Part shown: positions 1 to 8,056 of the stretch, piece after piece
How the letters are laid out: each line of letters opens with the position of its first letter
Numbering within the stretch: the first letter of the stretch is position 1
Origin: Nonomuraea cypriaca
Lineage (GTDB): Bacteria > Actinomycetota > Actinomycetes > Streptosporangiales > Streptosporangiaceae
DNA length: 38,293 nucleotides
Assembly (NCBI RefSeq): GCF_015645445.1
Contig: NZ_JADOGI010000096.1
Location: forward strand, 1 to 38,293
Direction of reading: 5' to 3'
Program-made: the position numbers and the translations under genes
The notes under the pieces: model-generated
The model's input: the letters and a program-made list of their open reading frames with translations, nothing else
Databases searched by the model: none
What the model was told of the DNA's origin: nothing

Positions 1-35
1 GGCTCACCCGCCCCCGCCCCCGCGTCCGCGTGAAA

Positions 36-55
36 CGGGGCGGACGTCCGCCCCG
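36..55 (-). terminator. Palindromic hairpin downstream of the NUDIX gene
   Basis: A perfect 20-bp palindrome (CGGGGCGG-ACGT-CCGCCCCG) lies 20 bp past the stop codon of the minus-strand NUDIX gene. It can fold as an 8-bp GC stem with a 4-nt loop. No U-tract follows, which is usual for actinomycete terminators, so termination is inferred from position and stem only. Confidence 0.45.
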
Positions 56-74
56 CCTCGGCGTTCCCGTGAAA

Positions 75-542
75 CTAGGGGGCCGGGACGCCGGTGGCTC
101 TGCCGTTCGGTGGGCGGACGCGGTGGAGTTCGAGGCCGATGTCCACCAAGGCGATCCGGTCGAGCGCGGCGACCTGGCCGAGGTCCACCCACGCCGCCTG
201 GTCGGTGCTGCCGCCGACCTCGTGGCGCAGGGTGCCGCCGACCACGTGGGCGTCGTACACGATGCCCAGCCCGTGGAAGTCGGCCTCGCGGCCGGGACCG
301 CGCGGGTGGCGGCGGCGGATGGTGCTCATGCCCAGCAGGGTGTCGACGGCGACGGTGTAGCCGGTCTCCTCCTCCACCTCGCGGACTGCCGCGTCGAGGG
401 GGTCCTCCGCGTGGTCCAGGCCGCCACCCGGCAGTGTCCACAGCCGTTCGCCGCCGGCACTGACCCAGCGCGCGAGCAGAACCTTCCCGTCGTCGACGCA
501 GACGGCGTACGCCGATACCCGCAGTTCCTTGATGGTCGTCAC
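75..542 (-). CDS. NUDIX hydrolase
   Basis: About 155 residues with a complete Nudix box at residues 39-62 (GX5EX7REVEEETGY pattern), which binds the metal and cuts nucleoside-diphosphate-linked substrates. The preceding strand RVSAYAVCVDDGKVLLAR is typical of the fold. The substrate cannot be read from the sequence. The start is uncertain: GTG at 542 gives VTTIKELRV, and an in-frame GTG at 560 adds six residues; neither has a convincing Shine-Dalgarno sequence. It is transcribed away from the methyltransferase beginning at 642, so the 100 bp between them should hold both promoters. The 382-residue open frame running further upstream is only antisense to the methyltransferase. Confidence 0.85.
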   Translation of the reverse strand: MTTIKELRVSAYAVCVDDGKVLLARWVSAGGERLWTLPGGGLDHAEDPLDAAVREVEEETGYTVAVDTLLGMSTIRRRHPRGPGREADFHGLGIVYDAHVVGGTLRHEVGGSTDQAAWVDLGQVAALDRIALVDIGLELHRVRPPNGRATGVPAP

Positions 543-641
543 GTTCGCCAGATTTATCACCCGATATACCGGCAGCACGACCGAATACCGCCGCAGTAGT
601 CGTGACGCTGTCGGCGAAAGCCCTCGCCGAAGGGCCGTCCG

Positions 642-1451
642 GTGGGTGTCAATGGAGCCATGGAAGCCGCCTATGACGAGATCGCCGACTGGTACGAAAC
701 CGAGTTCCTGCCCCGCGACCACGCCGACCGGCTGGGCATCCGGCGCTCGCTGCGTGAGCTGCTCGGGCCGGGGAGCGGGCCGTGCCTGGAGGTCGGCTGC
801 GGGACCGGCGTGTACGCGGAAACGGTGAGGGACCTCGGCTGGACGCCGGTGGGCGTCGACCTGTCCACCGGCATGCTGCGGCACGCGCGCGGCCGGCTGC
901 CCGTCCTCCAGGGGGACGCCGGGCGGCTGCCGTTCCACGACGGGAGCCTGGGGGCGGTCGTCGCGGTGATGGTTCACACCGACATGCCCGGATATCCCGG
1001 CATCCTGCGCGAGGCGGCCAGAGTGTTGGCGGTGGGCGGGGTGTTCGTGCACGTGGGGGTGCACCCCTGCTTCTGCGGCGGGTTCGCCGACCGGACCGAC
1101 GATGAGGCGGTGGTGATCCGGCCCGGATACGTCGACGGCCACTGGACGAAGTCGTCGTGGACCGACACAGGGGTGCGGGACAAGGTGGGGGCGAGCCACT
1201 GGCCGCTGCCGGACCTGCTGCACGGCTTCCTGGAGGCGGGGCTCGCCCTCGAAGGGTTCGCCGAGGGCGGCACGCCCGTCCCCATCATGCTGGCGGTCAA
1301 GTCCAGAAAGAGCTGGTCAGGTCCAGAAAGAGCTGGTCAGGTCCAGAAAGAGCTGGTCAGGTCCGGGAAGCCCGCTACCCGCGAGCCCGCTGGATCACCG
1401 CCGCCCCGAGCGGCGCCAGCCCGACCTCCCCGGACACCCGCCGTCCGGTGA
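642..1451 (+). CDS. Class I SAM-dependent methyltransferase with repeat-expanded C-terminus
   Basis: Methyltransferase of the 7-beta-strand class. It has motif I (CLEVGCGTGVYAETV, about residues 48-62), an acidic post-I residue (GVDLSTGML) and motif II/III equivalents (AARVLAVGGVFVHVG). The methyl acceptor is unknown. The GTG at 642 has GAAGGG 7 nt upstream; an alternative ATG at 660 (MEAAYDEIADWY) matches how relatives usually begin. The domain reaches a natural-looking end at VPIMLAVK, but the frame then runs through three copies of a 20-bp repeat and a Pro/Arg-rich tail of roughly 50 residues. The last 77 bp overlap the convergent GH42 gene. The tail is probably a read-on created by the repeat and not a functional domain (inference). 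Confidence 0.85.
   Translation: MGVNGAMEAAYDEIADWYETEFLPRDHADRLGIRRSLRELLGPGSGPCLEVGCGTGVYAETVRDLGWTPVGVDLSTGMLRHARGRLPVLQGDAGRLPFHDGSLGAVVAVMVHTDMPGYPGILREAARVLAVGGVFVHVGVHPCFCGGFADRTDDEAVVIRPGYVDGHWTKSSWTDTGVRDKVGASHWPLPDLLHGFLEAGLALEGFAEGGTPVPIMLAVKSRKSWSGPERAGQVQKELVRSGKPATREPAGSPPPRAAPARPPRTPAVR
1301..1360. repeat. 20-bp tandem repeat, three exact copies
   Basis: Three head-to-tail exact copies of gtccagaaagagctggtcag, followed by a partial copy (gtcc). The unit is not a multiple of 3, but three copies equal 60 bp, so the reading frame is restored after the array. Each unit holds CCAG and CTGG half sites, so alternating 4-bp stems are possible. It lies at the 3' end of the methyltransferase, just before the convergent GH42 stop codon. 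Confidence 0.95.
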
Positions 1452-3396
1452 GCAGGTCCGTTCCCTCCCCGCCGATGGGGACGGACGCGCGCAGCTCGCC
1501 GCTGTGGTTGAGCAGGAACACGTACTCGTACGCGTCGTCTCCCCGGACGGCGCACTCCACGTGGGCGGGGACGCCCTCGAAGGGCGAGCGCACGCCCGCC
1601 GCCGCCACCGCGTCCAGCACCACGGCGTCGAACGCGGCCCGCTCGAGCAGCGTCGCGAAATAGACCACCCGCCCGGCGCCGTACGTGTTCCCGACCACGG
1701 CGGCCCGGCCCTCCAGCAGCCCGTCGGTGTAGGTGGCCAGCGCCGTCCCGGTCTCCAGGTGCAGGTCGTCACGCCACCAGGTAGCCGTCGTACGCCGCCC
1801 GTCGGCGAACTCAACGGCGAACTCCTCATGCGGCCGCGCCGGCCAGTACTCGTCGATCTTCGCCCCGATGAGCTCACGGAACGCGCCGGGATACCCGTCC
1901 GGCCGCACCCGGTTGCAGTCGTCGACCACGCCGGAGAAGAACGACATGATCACCGTCCCGCCGTCGCGGGCGAACGCCCGGATCCGCTCGGCGCCGTCGT
2001 CGTCGATCAGGTACGCGTTCGGCACCACCAGCACCTTGTACCCGTCCAGCGACGACCCGGCGGACACGACGTCGACCGGCAGGTGCCGCTCCCACAGCGG
2101 CGTGTAGTGCCGCATCGCCGTGTCCGGATAGCTGAAGTCGGCGCGTGGCAGCCCATGCGTCTCCTCCAGCCCCCACCAGCCGTCCCAGTCGAACAGGATC
2201 GCGATCTCCGCCCGCGACGTCGTCCCGGCCACCGGCGCCAGCAGCTTCAGCTCCCGTCCCAGCTCGGTGATCTCCCGGAACGTACGCGAGTCCGGCCCCG
2301 AGTGCGGCAGCATCGCCGAGTGGAACCGCTCGTGCCCGCCCCGGCCGGCCCGCCACTGGAAGAACAGCACCGAGTCCGCCGCCCGCGACACCGCCTGCAG
2401 CGACCCGAGCCGCATCCGCCCAGGCTCCTTGACCACGTTCAGCTTCCACTGGGAGACCGCGCTGCTCGACTGCTCCATCAGCATCCACGGCTGACCGCCC
2501 TTGAGCGAGCGGAACAGGTCGTAGTTGAACGCCGCCGACACGTGTGAGTCGGCGTCGGCCGGGTTCGGGTAGATGTCGAGCGCGACCGCGTCCTCCTCCC
2601 GCGCCCACCTCCAGTAGTCGGCGTGCCGGAAGAAACGCATGAAGTTGGTCATGACAGGGACGTCGTCGCGGAAGGACCGGACGATGTCCCGCTCGGCGAG
2701 GTAGCACTCCAGCAGCGCGTCGGAGGTGAAGCGCTTGAAGTCGAGCTTGCGGGCCGGGTTCATCCAGGTGCGCGGGATGTTCGGCACCTCGATCTGGTCC
2801 CAGTCGGTGTAGACCTGGCCCCAGAACCGGGTCGTCCACGCCTCGTTCAGCGTGCCGAGGTCGCCGTACCTGCGGCGTAGCCAGCTGCGGAAGTTGACCG
2901 AGGCGGCCTCGTTGTACGCCGTGGGCCCGTACTCGTTGCTGATGTGCCACATCGCCAGCGCGGGATGGAACGAGTAGCGCTCCGCGAGCTTGGTGGTGAT
3001 GTTCGCCGCGTACTCGCGGTAGATCGGCGACGAGGGGTCGTAGTGCAGCCGGTTGCCGAAGCCGAACGGCTGCCCGTCGGCCATGACCGGGAACACCTCG
3101 GGATGCAGGTGCGTGAGCCAGACCGGCGGCGCTGCCGTGGGGGTGGCCAGGTTGACGCTGACGCCGTTCTCGTGGAGGAGGTCCATGACCTCGTCCATCC
3201 AGCCGAACTCGTACGTGCCCGGTTCGGGTTCGAGCGAGGCCCACGCGAAGACGCCGAGCGAGACGGTGTTGACACCGGCCTCGCGCATGAGCCGCACGTC
3301 CTCCCGCCAGACGGCGGGATCCCACTGCTCAGGGTTGTAGTCGCCGCCGAAGGCGAAGCCGCCGACGCGGTTCCTGAACGCGTTCATCCTGGTCAT
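1375..3396 (-). CDS. GH42 beta-galactosidase
   Basis: A 673-residue protein of normal GH42 length. The N-terminal TIM barrel opens with FGGDYNPEQW. The acid/base Glu155 lies in HISNEYG and the nucleophile Glu308 in WMLMEQSSS. A trimerisation-type domain follows from about residue 385 (AEIAILFDWDGWWGLE), and a C-terminal beta domain ends the protein. It should hydrolyse beta-galactosides, or related arabino/fuco glycosides, from plant oligosaccharides. No signal peptide is present, so it acts inside the cell. ATG at 3396 has AGGAGG 6 nt upstream, inside the end of the GH3 gene whose stop ends one base before it, so the two are translationally coupled. Control by the divergent LacI regulator is inferred from layout. 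Confidence 0.95.
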   Translation of the reverse strand: MTRMNAFRNRVGGFAFGGDYNPEQWDPAVWREDVRLMREAGVNTVSLGVFAWASLEPEPGTYEFGWMDEVMDLLHENGVSVNLATPTAAPPVWLTHLHPEVFPVMADGQPFGFGNRLHYDPSSPIYREYAANITTKLAERYSFHPALAMWHISNEYGPTAYNEAASVNFRSWLRRRYGDLGTLNEAWTTRFWGQVYTDWDQIEVPNIPRTWMNPARKLDFKRFTSDALLECYLAERDIVRSFRDDVPVMTNFMRFFRHADYWRWAREEDAVALDIYPNPADADSHVSAAFNYDLFRSLKGGQPWMLMEQSSSAVSQWKLNVVKEPGRMRLGSLQAVSRAADSVLFFQWRAGRGGHERFHSAMLPHSGPDSRTFREITELGRELKLLAPVAGTTSRAEIAILFDWDGWWGLEETHGLPRADFSYPDTAMRHYTPLWERHLPVDVVSAGSSLDGYKVLVVPNAYLIDDDGAERIRAFARDGGTVIMSFFSGVVDDCNRVRPDGYPGAFRELIGAKIDEYWPARPHEEFAVEFADGRRTTATWWRDDLHLETGTALATYTDGLLEGRAAVVGNTYGAGRVVYFATLLERAAFDAVVLDAVAAAGVRSPFEGVPAHVECAVRGDDAYEYVFLLNHSGELRASVPIGGEGTDLLTGRRVSGEVGLAPLGAAVIQRARG

Positions 3397-3397
3397 C

Positions 3398-5722
3398 TCA
3401 CGCCTCCTGCGCTCGTTCCACCGACACGGCGGTGAGCCGCCGCTCGGCGCCGGTGATCTCGTGTACGGGGCCGGTCAGCGTCACGCGCCGCTCGTCCACC
3501 ACGTCGGCGGCCGAGCGGCGGACGGACACGATCACCTCGCCCGGCTCGACGCCCCGCCGCCCGTCGCGCCCCGTGAACGCCAGCAGCCTGGCCGGCACGT
3601 CGAATCCGGCCGTGGCCCGCTCGCCCGGCCCCAGCTCGACGCGGACGTAGCCGGCCAGCTGGGCGAGCGGCCTGGTGACCGAGGCGATCGGGTCGGTGAC
3701 GTACACCTGCACCACCTCCGCGCCCGCCCGGTCACCGGTGTTGCGCACCGTGACGGAGCAGCGGATCGACCCGCCGGTCGGGGCGCTCTCCACGGCGGTC
3801 AGGTCCTCGTAGGAGAAGCTCGTGTAGCTGAGCCCGTGGCCGAACGGCAGCTCGGGGGCGGGGTCGATGTTGCTCACCGAGCCGGCCGCGCCCAGCTTGG
3901 GATGCAGGTAGCTGTACGGCTGCCCGGCAGGGGAGCGCGGCATGCTCATCGGGAGCCGGCCGGAGGGGTTGACCGCCCCGCTGAGCACCCGGGCGATCGC
4001 GCCCGCGCCCTCCTCGCCGGGGAAGTACGCCTGCACGACGGCGGCGGCGTTCCTGATGACGCCGGGCACGGCGTACGCGCGGCCCGTCATCAGCACCACC
4101 ACGGTCGGCGTGCCGGTGGCGAGGACGGCCTCGGCCAGCTCCAGCTGCGCGCCCGGCAGGTCGAGGCTCTCCACGTCGCAGCCCTCGCCCGAGGTGCCGC
4201 GCCCGAACAGCCCCGACCGGTCGCCCAGCACGAGGACCGCGACGTCGGAGCCGGCGGCAAGACGGGCGGCGGCGGCGATCCCCGAGCGATCGCCGTCGTC
4301 CACCCCCGTGCCCCGCTCGGCCCGGATCACGGCGTCCGGCAGCGCCTCCCGCAGCGCGTCCAGCAGCGTGGGGGAGTCGATGCCCGGCTCGACGCCGGCG
4401 AAGTGCGGCAGGACGTGGTTGACGAACGAGTAGCAGCCGAACAGCGCCGCCACGCTGTCCGCGTTCGGCCCGACGACGGCCACGCTCCTGCCCGCGGCGT
4501 CGCCGAGGGGCAGCACGCCGTCGTTGGTCAGCAGCACGATCGACTCCTCAGCGAGCAGGCGCGCCAGCTCCCTGGACTCGGGCCCGTCCAGCTCGACCGG
4601 CCCCGACGGCTCCGGCTCGTAGCCGTCGTCGAGCAGGCCCAGCTCCGCCTTCTGCCGCAGCACGCGGCGCAGCGCCCGGTCGACCAGCCGCTCCTCGATC
4701 CGCCCCGACGCCACCGCCCGCTTCAGCGGCTCCAGGTACGCCACGCCGGTCGGCAGCTCGACGTCGATCCCGGCCGTGAGCGCCTGCACGGCGGCGTCCT
4801 CGGCGTCCTCGGCCACGGCGTGCAGGGTGTGCAGGAACGCGACGGAGAAGTAGTCGGCCACGACCGTGCCCCTGAACTCCCACTCGTCCCGCAGCACCTC
4901 GGTGAGGTAGCGGGTGTCGGCGGCGATCGGGACGCCGTCGATCTCGGCGTAGGAGTTCATGACCGAGCCCGCCCCGGCGTCCTTGATCGCGACCTCGAAC
5001 GGGAACAGCAGCGTGTCGGCCACCTCGCGGGCGCCCGCGTGCACGGGCGCCAGGTTGCGGCCCGCGCGGGAGTTGGAGTAGCCGACGAAGTGCTTCAGCG
5101 TGGCGATGACACCTGCGGACTGCAGGCCGCGTACGTACGCGGCGCCGATGGTGGCGACCTCGTACGGGTCCTCGGAGACGCATTCCTCGACCCGGCCCCA
5201 CCGCTGGTCGCGGATCACGTCCAGCACCGGGGCGAGGCCCTGGTGGACGCCAAGCGCCGCCATGCTCTCCCCGATCCGCCGGCCCATCCGCTCCACCAGT
5301 CCGGGGTCGAACGACGCGCCCCACGCGGGCGGCACCGGATATGTCGTGGCCCGCCACGCGGCCAGGCCGGTCAGGCACTCCTCGTGTGCCAGGGCCGGGA
5401 TGCCGAGCCGGGTGTGGTCGCGCAACCAGCGCTGCCGCGCGGCCAGCACCTCGCTCGCCCGCGCCGGGTCGACGGGCCGGGTGCCGTAGTGGCGGGTCAC
5501 GTGGCCCAGGCCGGCGCGGGCGAACGTCTCGAACCCGACGTCCTCGCCCTGCATCGAATCCTGCAGCGGCGCGACCACGCCCTCGTCCCGATTGACGTTC
5601 AGCCACACGCCCACGAGTTGCGCGAGCTTCTCGTCGAGCGACATGTCGTCGAGCAATTCCTCGACGCGTCGCCCCCGGCGCTCGGCGTGTTCCGGAGCCG
5701 GCTGCTCAACCCGTGCAGGCAT
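3398..5722 (-). CDS. GH3 beta-glucosidase-like glycosidase
   Basis: A 774-residue protein with the three-part GH3 layout. The (beta/alpha)8 domain carries the Lys210-His211 substrate-binding pair (ATLKHFVGYS) and the nucleophile Asp290 (VVADYFSV). An alpha/beta sandwich follows (about residues 395-600, VAVVGPNADS), then a fibronectin-III-like C-terminal domain (about 660-745). It has no signal peptide. Typical substrates are beta-glucosides or beta-xylosides; the exact sugar cannot be read. ATG at 5722 follows GAGGG by 4 nt. It is the first gene of a two-gene operon with GH42, diverging from a LacI-family gene, with candidate operators in the 296 bp between. An open frame of 763 residues on the opposite strand is a GC-driven shadow. 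Confidence 0.95.
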   Translation of the reverse strand: MPARVEQPAPEHAERRGRRVEELLDDMSLDEKLAQLVGVWLNVNRDEGVVAPLQDSMQGEDVGFETFARAGLGHVTRHYGTRPVDPARASEVLAARQRWLRDHTRLGIPALAHEECLTGLAAWRATTYPVPPAWGASFDPGLVERMGRRIGESMAALGVHQGLAPVLDVIRDQRWGRVEECVSEDPYEVATIGAAYVRGLQSAGVIATLKHFVGYSNSRAGRNLAPVHAGAREVADTLLFPFEVAIKDAGAGSVMNSYAEIDGVPIAADTRYLTEVLRDEWEFRGTVVADYFSVAFLHTLHAVAEDAEDAAVQALTAGIDVELPTGVAYLEPLKRAVASGRIEERLVDRALRRVLRQKAELGLLDDGYEPEPSGPVELDGPESRELARLLAEESIVLLTNDGVLPLGDAAGRSVAVVGPNADSVAALFGCYSFVNHVLPHFAGVEPGIDSPTLLDALREALPDAVIRAERGTGVDDGDRSGIAAAARLAAGSDVAVLVLGDRSGLFGRGTSGEGCDVESLDLPGAQLELAEAVLATGTPTVVVLMTGRAYAVPGVIRNAAAVVQAYFPGEEGAGAIARVLSGAVNPSGRLPMSMPRSPAGQPYSYLHPKLGAAGSVSNIDPAPELPFGHGLSYTSFSYEDLTAVESAPTGGSIRCSVTVRNTGDRAGAEVVQVYVTDPIASVTRPLAQLAGYVRVELGPGERATAGFDVPARLLAFTGRDGRRGVEPGEVIVSVRRSAADVVDERRVTLTGPVHEITGAERRLTAVSVERAQEA

Positions 5723-5777
5723 AGGACCCTCGTTCGTTCATTCTTCACATGAGCTCGACGGCCAGGCGCAGCGCCGT

Positions 5778-5791
5778 TGATAGCGCTAACA
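5778..5791. promoter_or_regulatory. Candidate LacI-family operator 1 (GH3-proximal)
   Basis: TGATAGCGCTAACA is a 14-bp dyad with one mismatched pair, centred on GCGC, 56 bp upstream of the GH3 start. A central CG flanked by an inverted repeat is the usual shape of LacI-family operators. The divergent LacI-type gene at 6019 makes it a natural target (inference). Confidence 0.6.
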
Positions 5792-5830
5792 GCCGGACAG
5801 GCGATTTCCCATGAGACGAGCGGTGACAGT

Positions 5831-5859
5831 TTGCTCGGCCGGAAAGTTTCCGGCTAACT
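5831..5859 (+). promoter_or_regulatory. Candidate lacI-type promoter with 15-bp dyad in its spacer
   Basis: A 15-bp inverted repeat CCGGAAAGTTTCCGG (5839-5853, symmetric except for the central base) sits between a possible -35 TTGCTC (5831) and a weak possible -10 CTAACT (5854), spaced 17 bp. A degenerate half copy (ACTTTCGGAAA) follows at 5857-5867. A repressor bound in the spacer would block transcription. The -10 match is poor, so the dyad is better supported than the promoter. Confidence 0.45.
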
Positions 5860-5989
5860 TTCGGAAAAATTACCGTGACATTGCCGAAGGGTTACGCTAG
5901 GCTCCGGCTGGCAACGCTGTCAACCATCCCGCCGATCAACGGCTTTCGGCCGGTCGTTCCAGGTCATGAGGTGGCCTGCCTGCCGTTCT

Positions 5990-6007
5990 GTTTTCCGAAA
6001 CGAAAAC
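5990..6007. promoter_or_regulatory. Candidate operator 3, next to the regulator start
   Basis: GTTTTCCGAAACGAAAAC has 6-bp inverted arms (GTTTTC/GAAAAC) around a TTTCCGAAA core. It lies 11 bp upstream of the LacI-type GTG start and overlaps the region just before its ribosome binding site, a position suited to autoregulation. Confidence 0.35.
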
Positions 6008-6018
6008 CGGGAGGTCCG

Positions 6019-7110
6019 GTGCCGCGAGCAACGCTGGCCGACGTCGCGGCGGCCGCCGGAGTGTCGGTGCCCACCGTTTCCAAGGTTCTGAGCGGGAAGA
6101 AGCACGTCTCCGCCGCCACCAGGGACAAGGTTCTCGAAGCGGTCAGGGCCTTCGGATACGAGACCCCGCGCCCGCAGCACACGCCCCGCCTCGGCCTCGT
6201 CGACCTGCTCATCGACGGGCTCGGCTCCCCGTGGGCGGAGGTCCTCGTCCGCGGAGCCGAGAAGGCGGCCGCGCGATGGGGCTTCTCGCTCGTCGTGACC
6301 TCGTCCGCCCGGCCCGACTTCGACCTGCGGCAGTGGATCGGCGTGGTGCGCAAGCGCGGCACCGACGGGATCGTGCTGGTGCTGTCCAGGGCCGAGCAGG
6401 AGGAGATCGCGGCCATCCAGGAGCTGCTGCACGTCCCCCTGGTGCTCCTGGACCCGGTCGGGCAGCGCGACCCGCGCCTGTCCACGGTCGGCGCCACCAA
6501 CTGGCTGGGCGGCGTCATGGCCACCACCCATCTGCTGGAGCTGGGGCACACGCGGATCGGGTTCATCGGCGGGCCGCTCGACACGCAGTGCACGCACGAC
6601 CGTTACGAGGGCTACCTGGCCGCGCACCGTACGTTCGGGATCGATCCCGATCCGCGGCTCACGTGCTACGGCGACTTCGTGGTCTCGGGCGGCAAGACGC
6701 ACGGGGCCGAGCTGCTCGACCGCGGCGACCCGCCCACCGCGGTCTTCGCCGGCAACGACCTGCAGGCGGCGGGCGTCTACCAGGCGGCCACGGAGCGCGG
6801 CGTCCGCGTGCCCGGTGAGCTGTCCGTCGTCGGGTTCGACGACTCGCTCCTGTGCGAGATGCTCTCGCCGCCACTCACCACCGTGCGCCAGCCACTCGAC
6901 GACATGGCCAACGAGGCGGTCCGGCTCGTCTCGGAGGAGCTGACCCACCCGAGAGGCACGGCAGGGACGCGGATAGAGCTCGCCACGACCCTCGTCGTGA
7001 GGGGGAGCACCGCGCCGCCGTCCGGTACGCGGCCGGACGGCGCGATCAGCGGCGCTCGGCGACGAGCAGGTTCAGCTCCAGGGGCAGGCCGCTCACGTCC
7101 ACGAGCTTGA
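6019..7110 (+). CDS. LacI-family transcriptional regulator
   Basis: A protein of about 363 residues. The N-terminal LacI helix-turn-helix is residues 4-50 (ATLADVAAAAGVSVPTVSKVLSGKK), with the hinge near 50-60 and a periplasmic-binding-protein-like sugar-sensing domain after that (LGLVDLLIDGLGSPWAEVL to VSVVGFDDS). GTG at 6019 is preferred over the longer frame opening at 5875 because GGGAGG precedes it by 4 nt and the HTH then starts at residue 4, as is normal. It most likely represses the divergent GH3-GH42 operon and itself. The domain's usual end (TTLVVRGSTAPP) is at about 7020; the remaining 30 residues are an Arg/Pro-rich tail whose last 65 bp overlap the convergent O-methyltransferase gene. 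Confidence 0.93.
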   Translation: MPRATLADVAAAAGVSVPTVSKVLSGKKHVSAATRDKVLEAVRAFGYETPRPQHTPRLGLVDLLIDGLGSPWAEVLVRGAEKAAARWGFSLVVTSSARPDFDLRQWIGVVRKRGTDGIVLVLSRAEQEEIAAIQELLHVPLVLLDPVGQRDPRLSTVGATNWLGGVMATTHLLELGHTRIGFIGGPLDTQCTHDRYEGYLAAHRTFGIDPDPRLTCYGDFVVSGGKTHGAELLDRGDPPTAVFAGNDLQAAGVYQAATERGVRVPGELSVVGFDDSLLCEMLSPPLTTVRQPLDDMANEAVRLVSEELTHPRGTAGTRIELATTLVVRGSTAPPSGTRPDGAISGARRRAGSAPGAGRSRPRA

Positions 7111-8056
7111 AGCCGGCGGAGTCCAGCAGGCAGGTGTACTCCTGCAGCCTGCGCTCCCGCCCGGAGCCGTTGTTGACCAGCATGTGGACGTCCCAGGGCA
7201 GCGCCAGCGCCTCCGGGTCGGCGGCCGGGTGCTCGGGAACGAGCCGCTCGACGACCAGCAGCCGCGTCCCCGGGGCCAGGGCGACGCCGCAGTTGCCGAG
7301 CAGGACGCCGGCGCGCTCGTCGTCCCAGTCGTGCAGCACCCGCGAGAGGAGGTAGACGTCGCCGCCCGGCGGCACCTCGGCGAAGAAGTCGCCCGCCATC
7401 ACCTCGCAACGCTCGCCCGTGGTCGAAGCCGTGGCCCGCACGCGGCCGACGACCTCGGCGCTGTCGAACAGGATCCCCCTGGCCTCCGGGGCTTGGGAGA
7501 GGATGGCGGCGAGCAGCGCGCCGTTCCCGCCCCCGAGATCCACGATCACGTCGTGCCGGGTGAAGTCGTAGACCAGGGGCACCTGCGCGAAGAACAGCGA
7601 CCCGCACGCCATCGCCCGGTCGAAACGCTCGCCCATCTCGGGATGCTCGGCCGTGTAGGCGAAGAAGGGCTTGCCGAAGACGTGCTCGAACCCCTGCCGC
7701 CCGGTCCTGACCGCGTGCAGCAGGGCTCCCCATGAGGCGTAGAAGGGGCCGGCGTAGAACAGCGCGAGGTCGGCCAGCGAGTCCGGGTGCCGCCTGGACA
7801 GCAGCGCCCCGGTCGGCGTGATGGTGTACGTGCCCGCCGGGCCCGCCTCCACCAGGTCGTGGGCAGCCAGCAGGCGCAGCAGGCGGCGCAGCGAGTCCGG
7901 ATGGGTGCCGCTGGCCCGCGCCAGCTCCTTCCAGGTCAGGCGGCGGTCGTAGAGCAGGTCGGCCAGGCCCAGCTCGGCCATGGCGGCGACGGCCTGGGTG
8001 ATCCAGGCCCCGGTCAGTTTCGCCAGCACCTCGCGCTGGCCGGAGTCGTCAGCCAT
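7046..8056 (-). CDS. O-methyltransferase, acetylserotonin/hydroxyneurosporene type
   Basis: A 336-residue protein with an N-terminal winged-helix dimerisation domain (about residues 10-90, AVAAMAELGLADLLYDRRLTWKELARASGTH). The C-terminal SAM domain has motif I DLGGGNGALLAAIL and the DFF and RVLHDWDDERA motifs typical of small-molecule O-methyltransferases in polyketide and aromatic natural-product pathways. ATG at 8056 overlaps the stop codon of the preceding unrecognised gene by 8 bp, so translation is coupled. The acceptor is unknown and no biosynthetic core enzyme lies nearby. Its 3' end overlaps the tail of the convergent LacI gene by 65 bp. Confidence 0.93.
   Translation of the reverse strand: MADDSGQREVLAKLTGAWITQAVAAMAELGLADLLYDRRLTWKELARASGTHPDSLRRLLRLLAAHDLVEAGPAGTYTITPTGALLSRRHPDSLADLALFYAGPFYASWGALLHAVRTGRQGFEHVFGKPFFAYTAEHPEMGERFDRAMACGSLFFAQVPLVYDFTRHDVIVDLGGGNGALLAAILSQAPEARGILFDSAEVVGRVRATASTTGERCEVMAGDFFAEVPPGGDVYLLSRVLHDWDDERAGVLLGNCGVALAPGTRLLVVERLVPEHPAADPEALALPWDVHMLVNNGSGRERRLQEYTCLLDSAGFKLVDVSGLPLELNLLVAERR

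Noticed and set aside
1301..1360. CRISPR array
   Set aside because: The units are directly adjacent with no spacers, only 20 bp, and there are no cas genes.
3461..5752. 763-codon open frame antisense to the GH3 gene
   Set aside because: It mirrors the GH3 codons in very GC-rich DNA and gives a His/Arg/Pro-rich product with no domain; the GH3 frame has full catalytic motifs.
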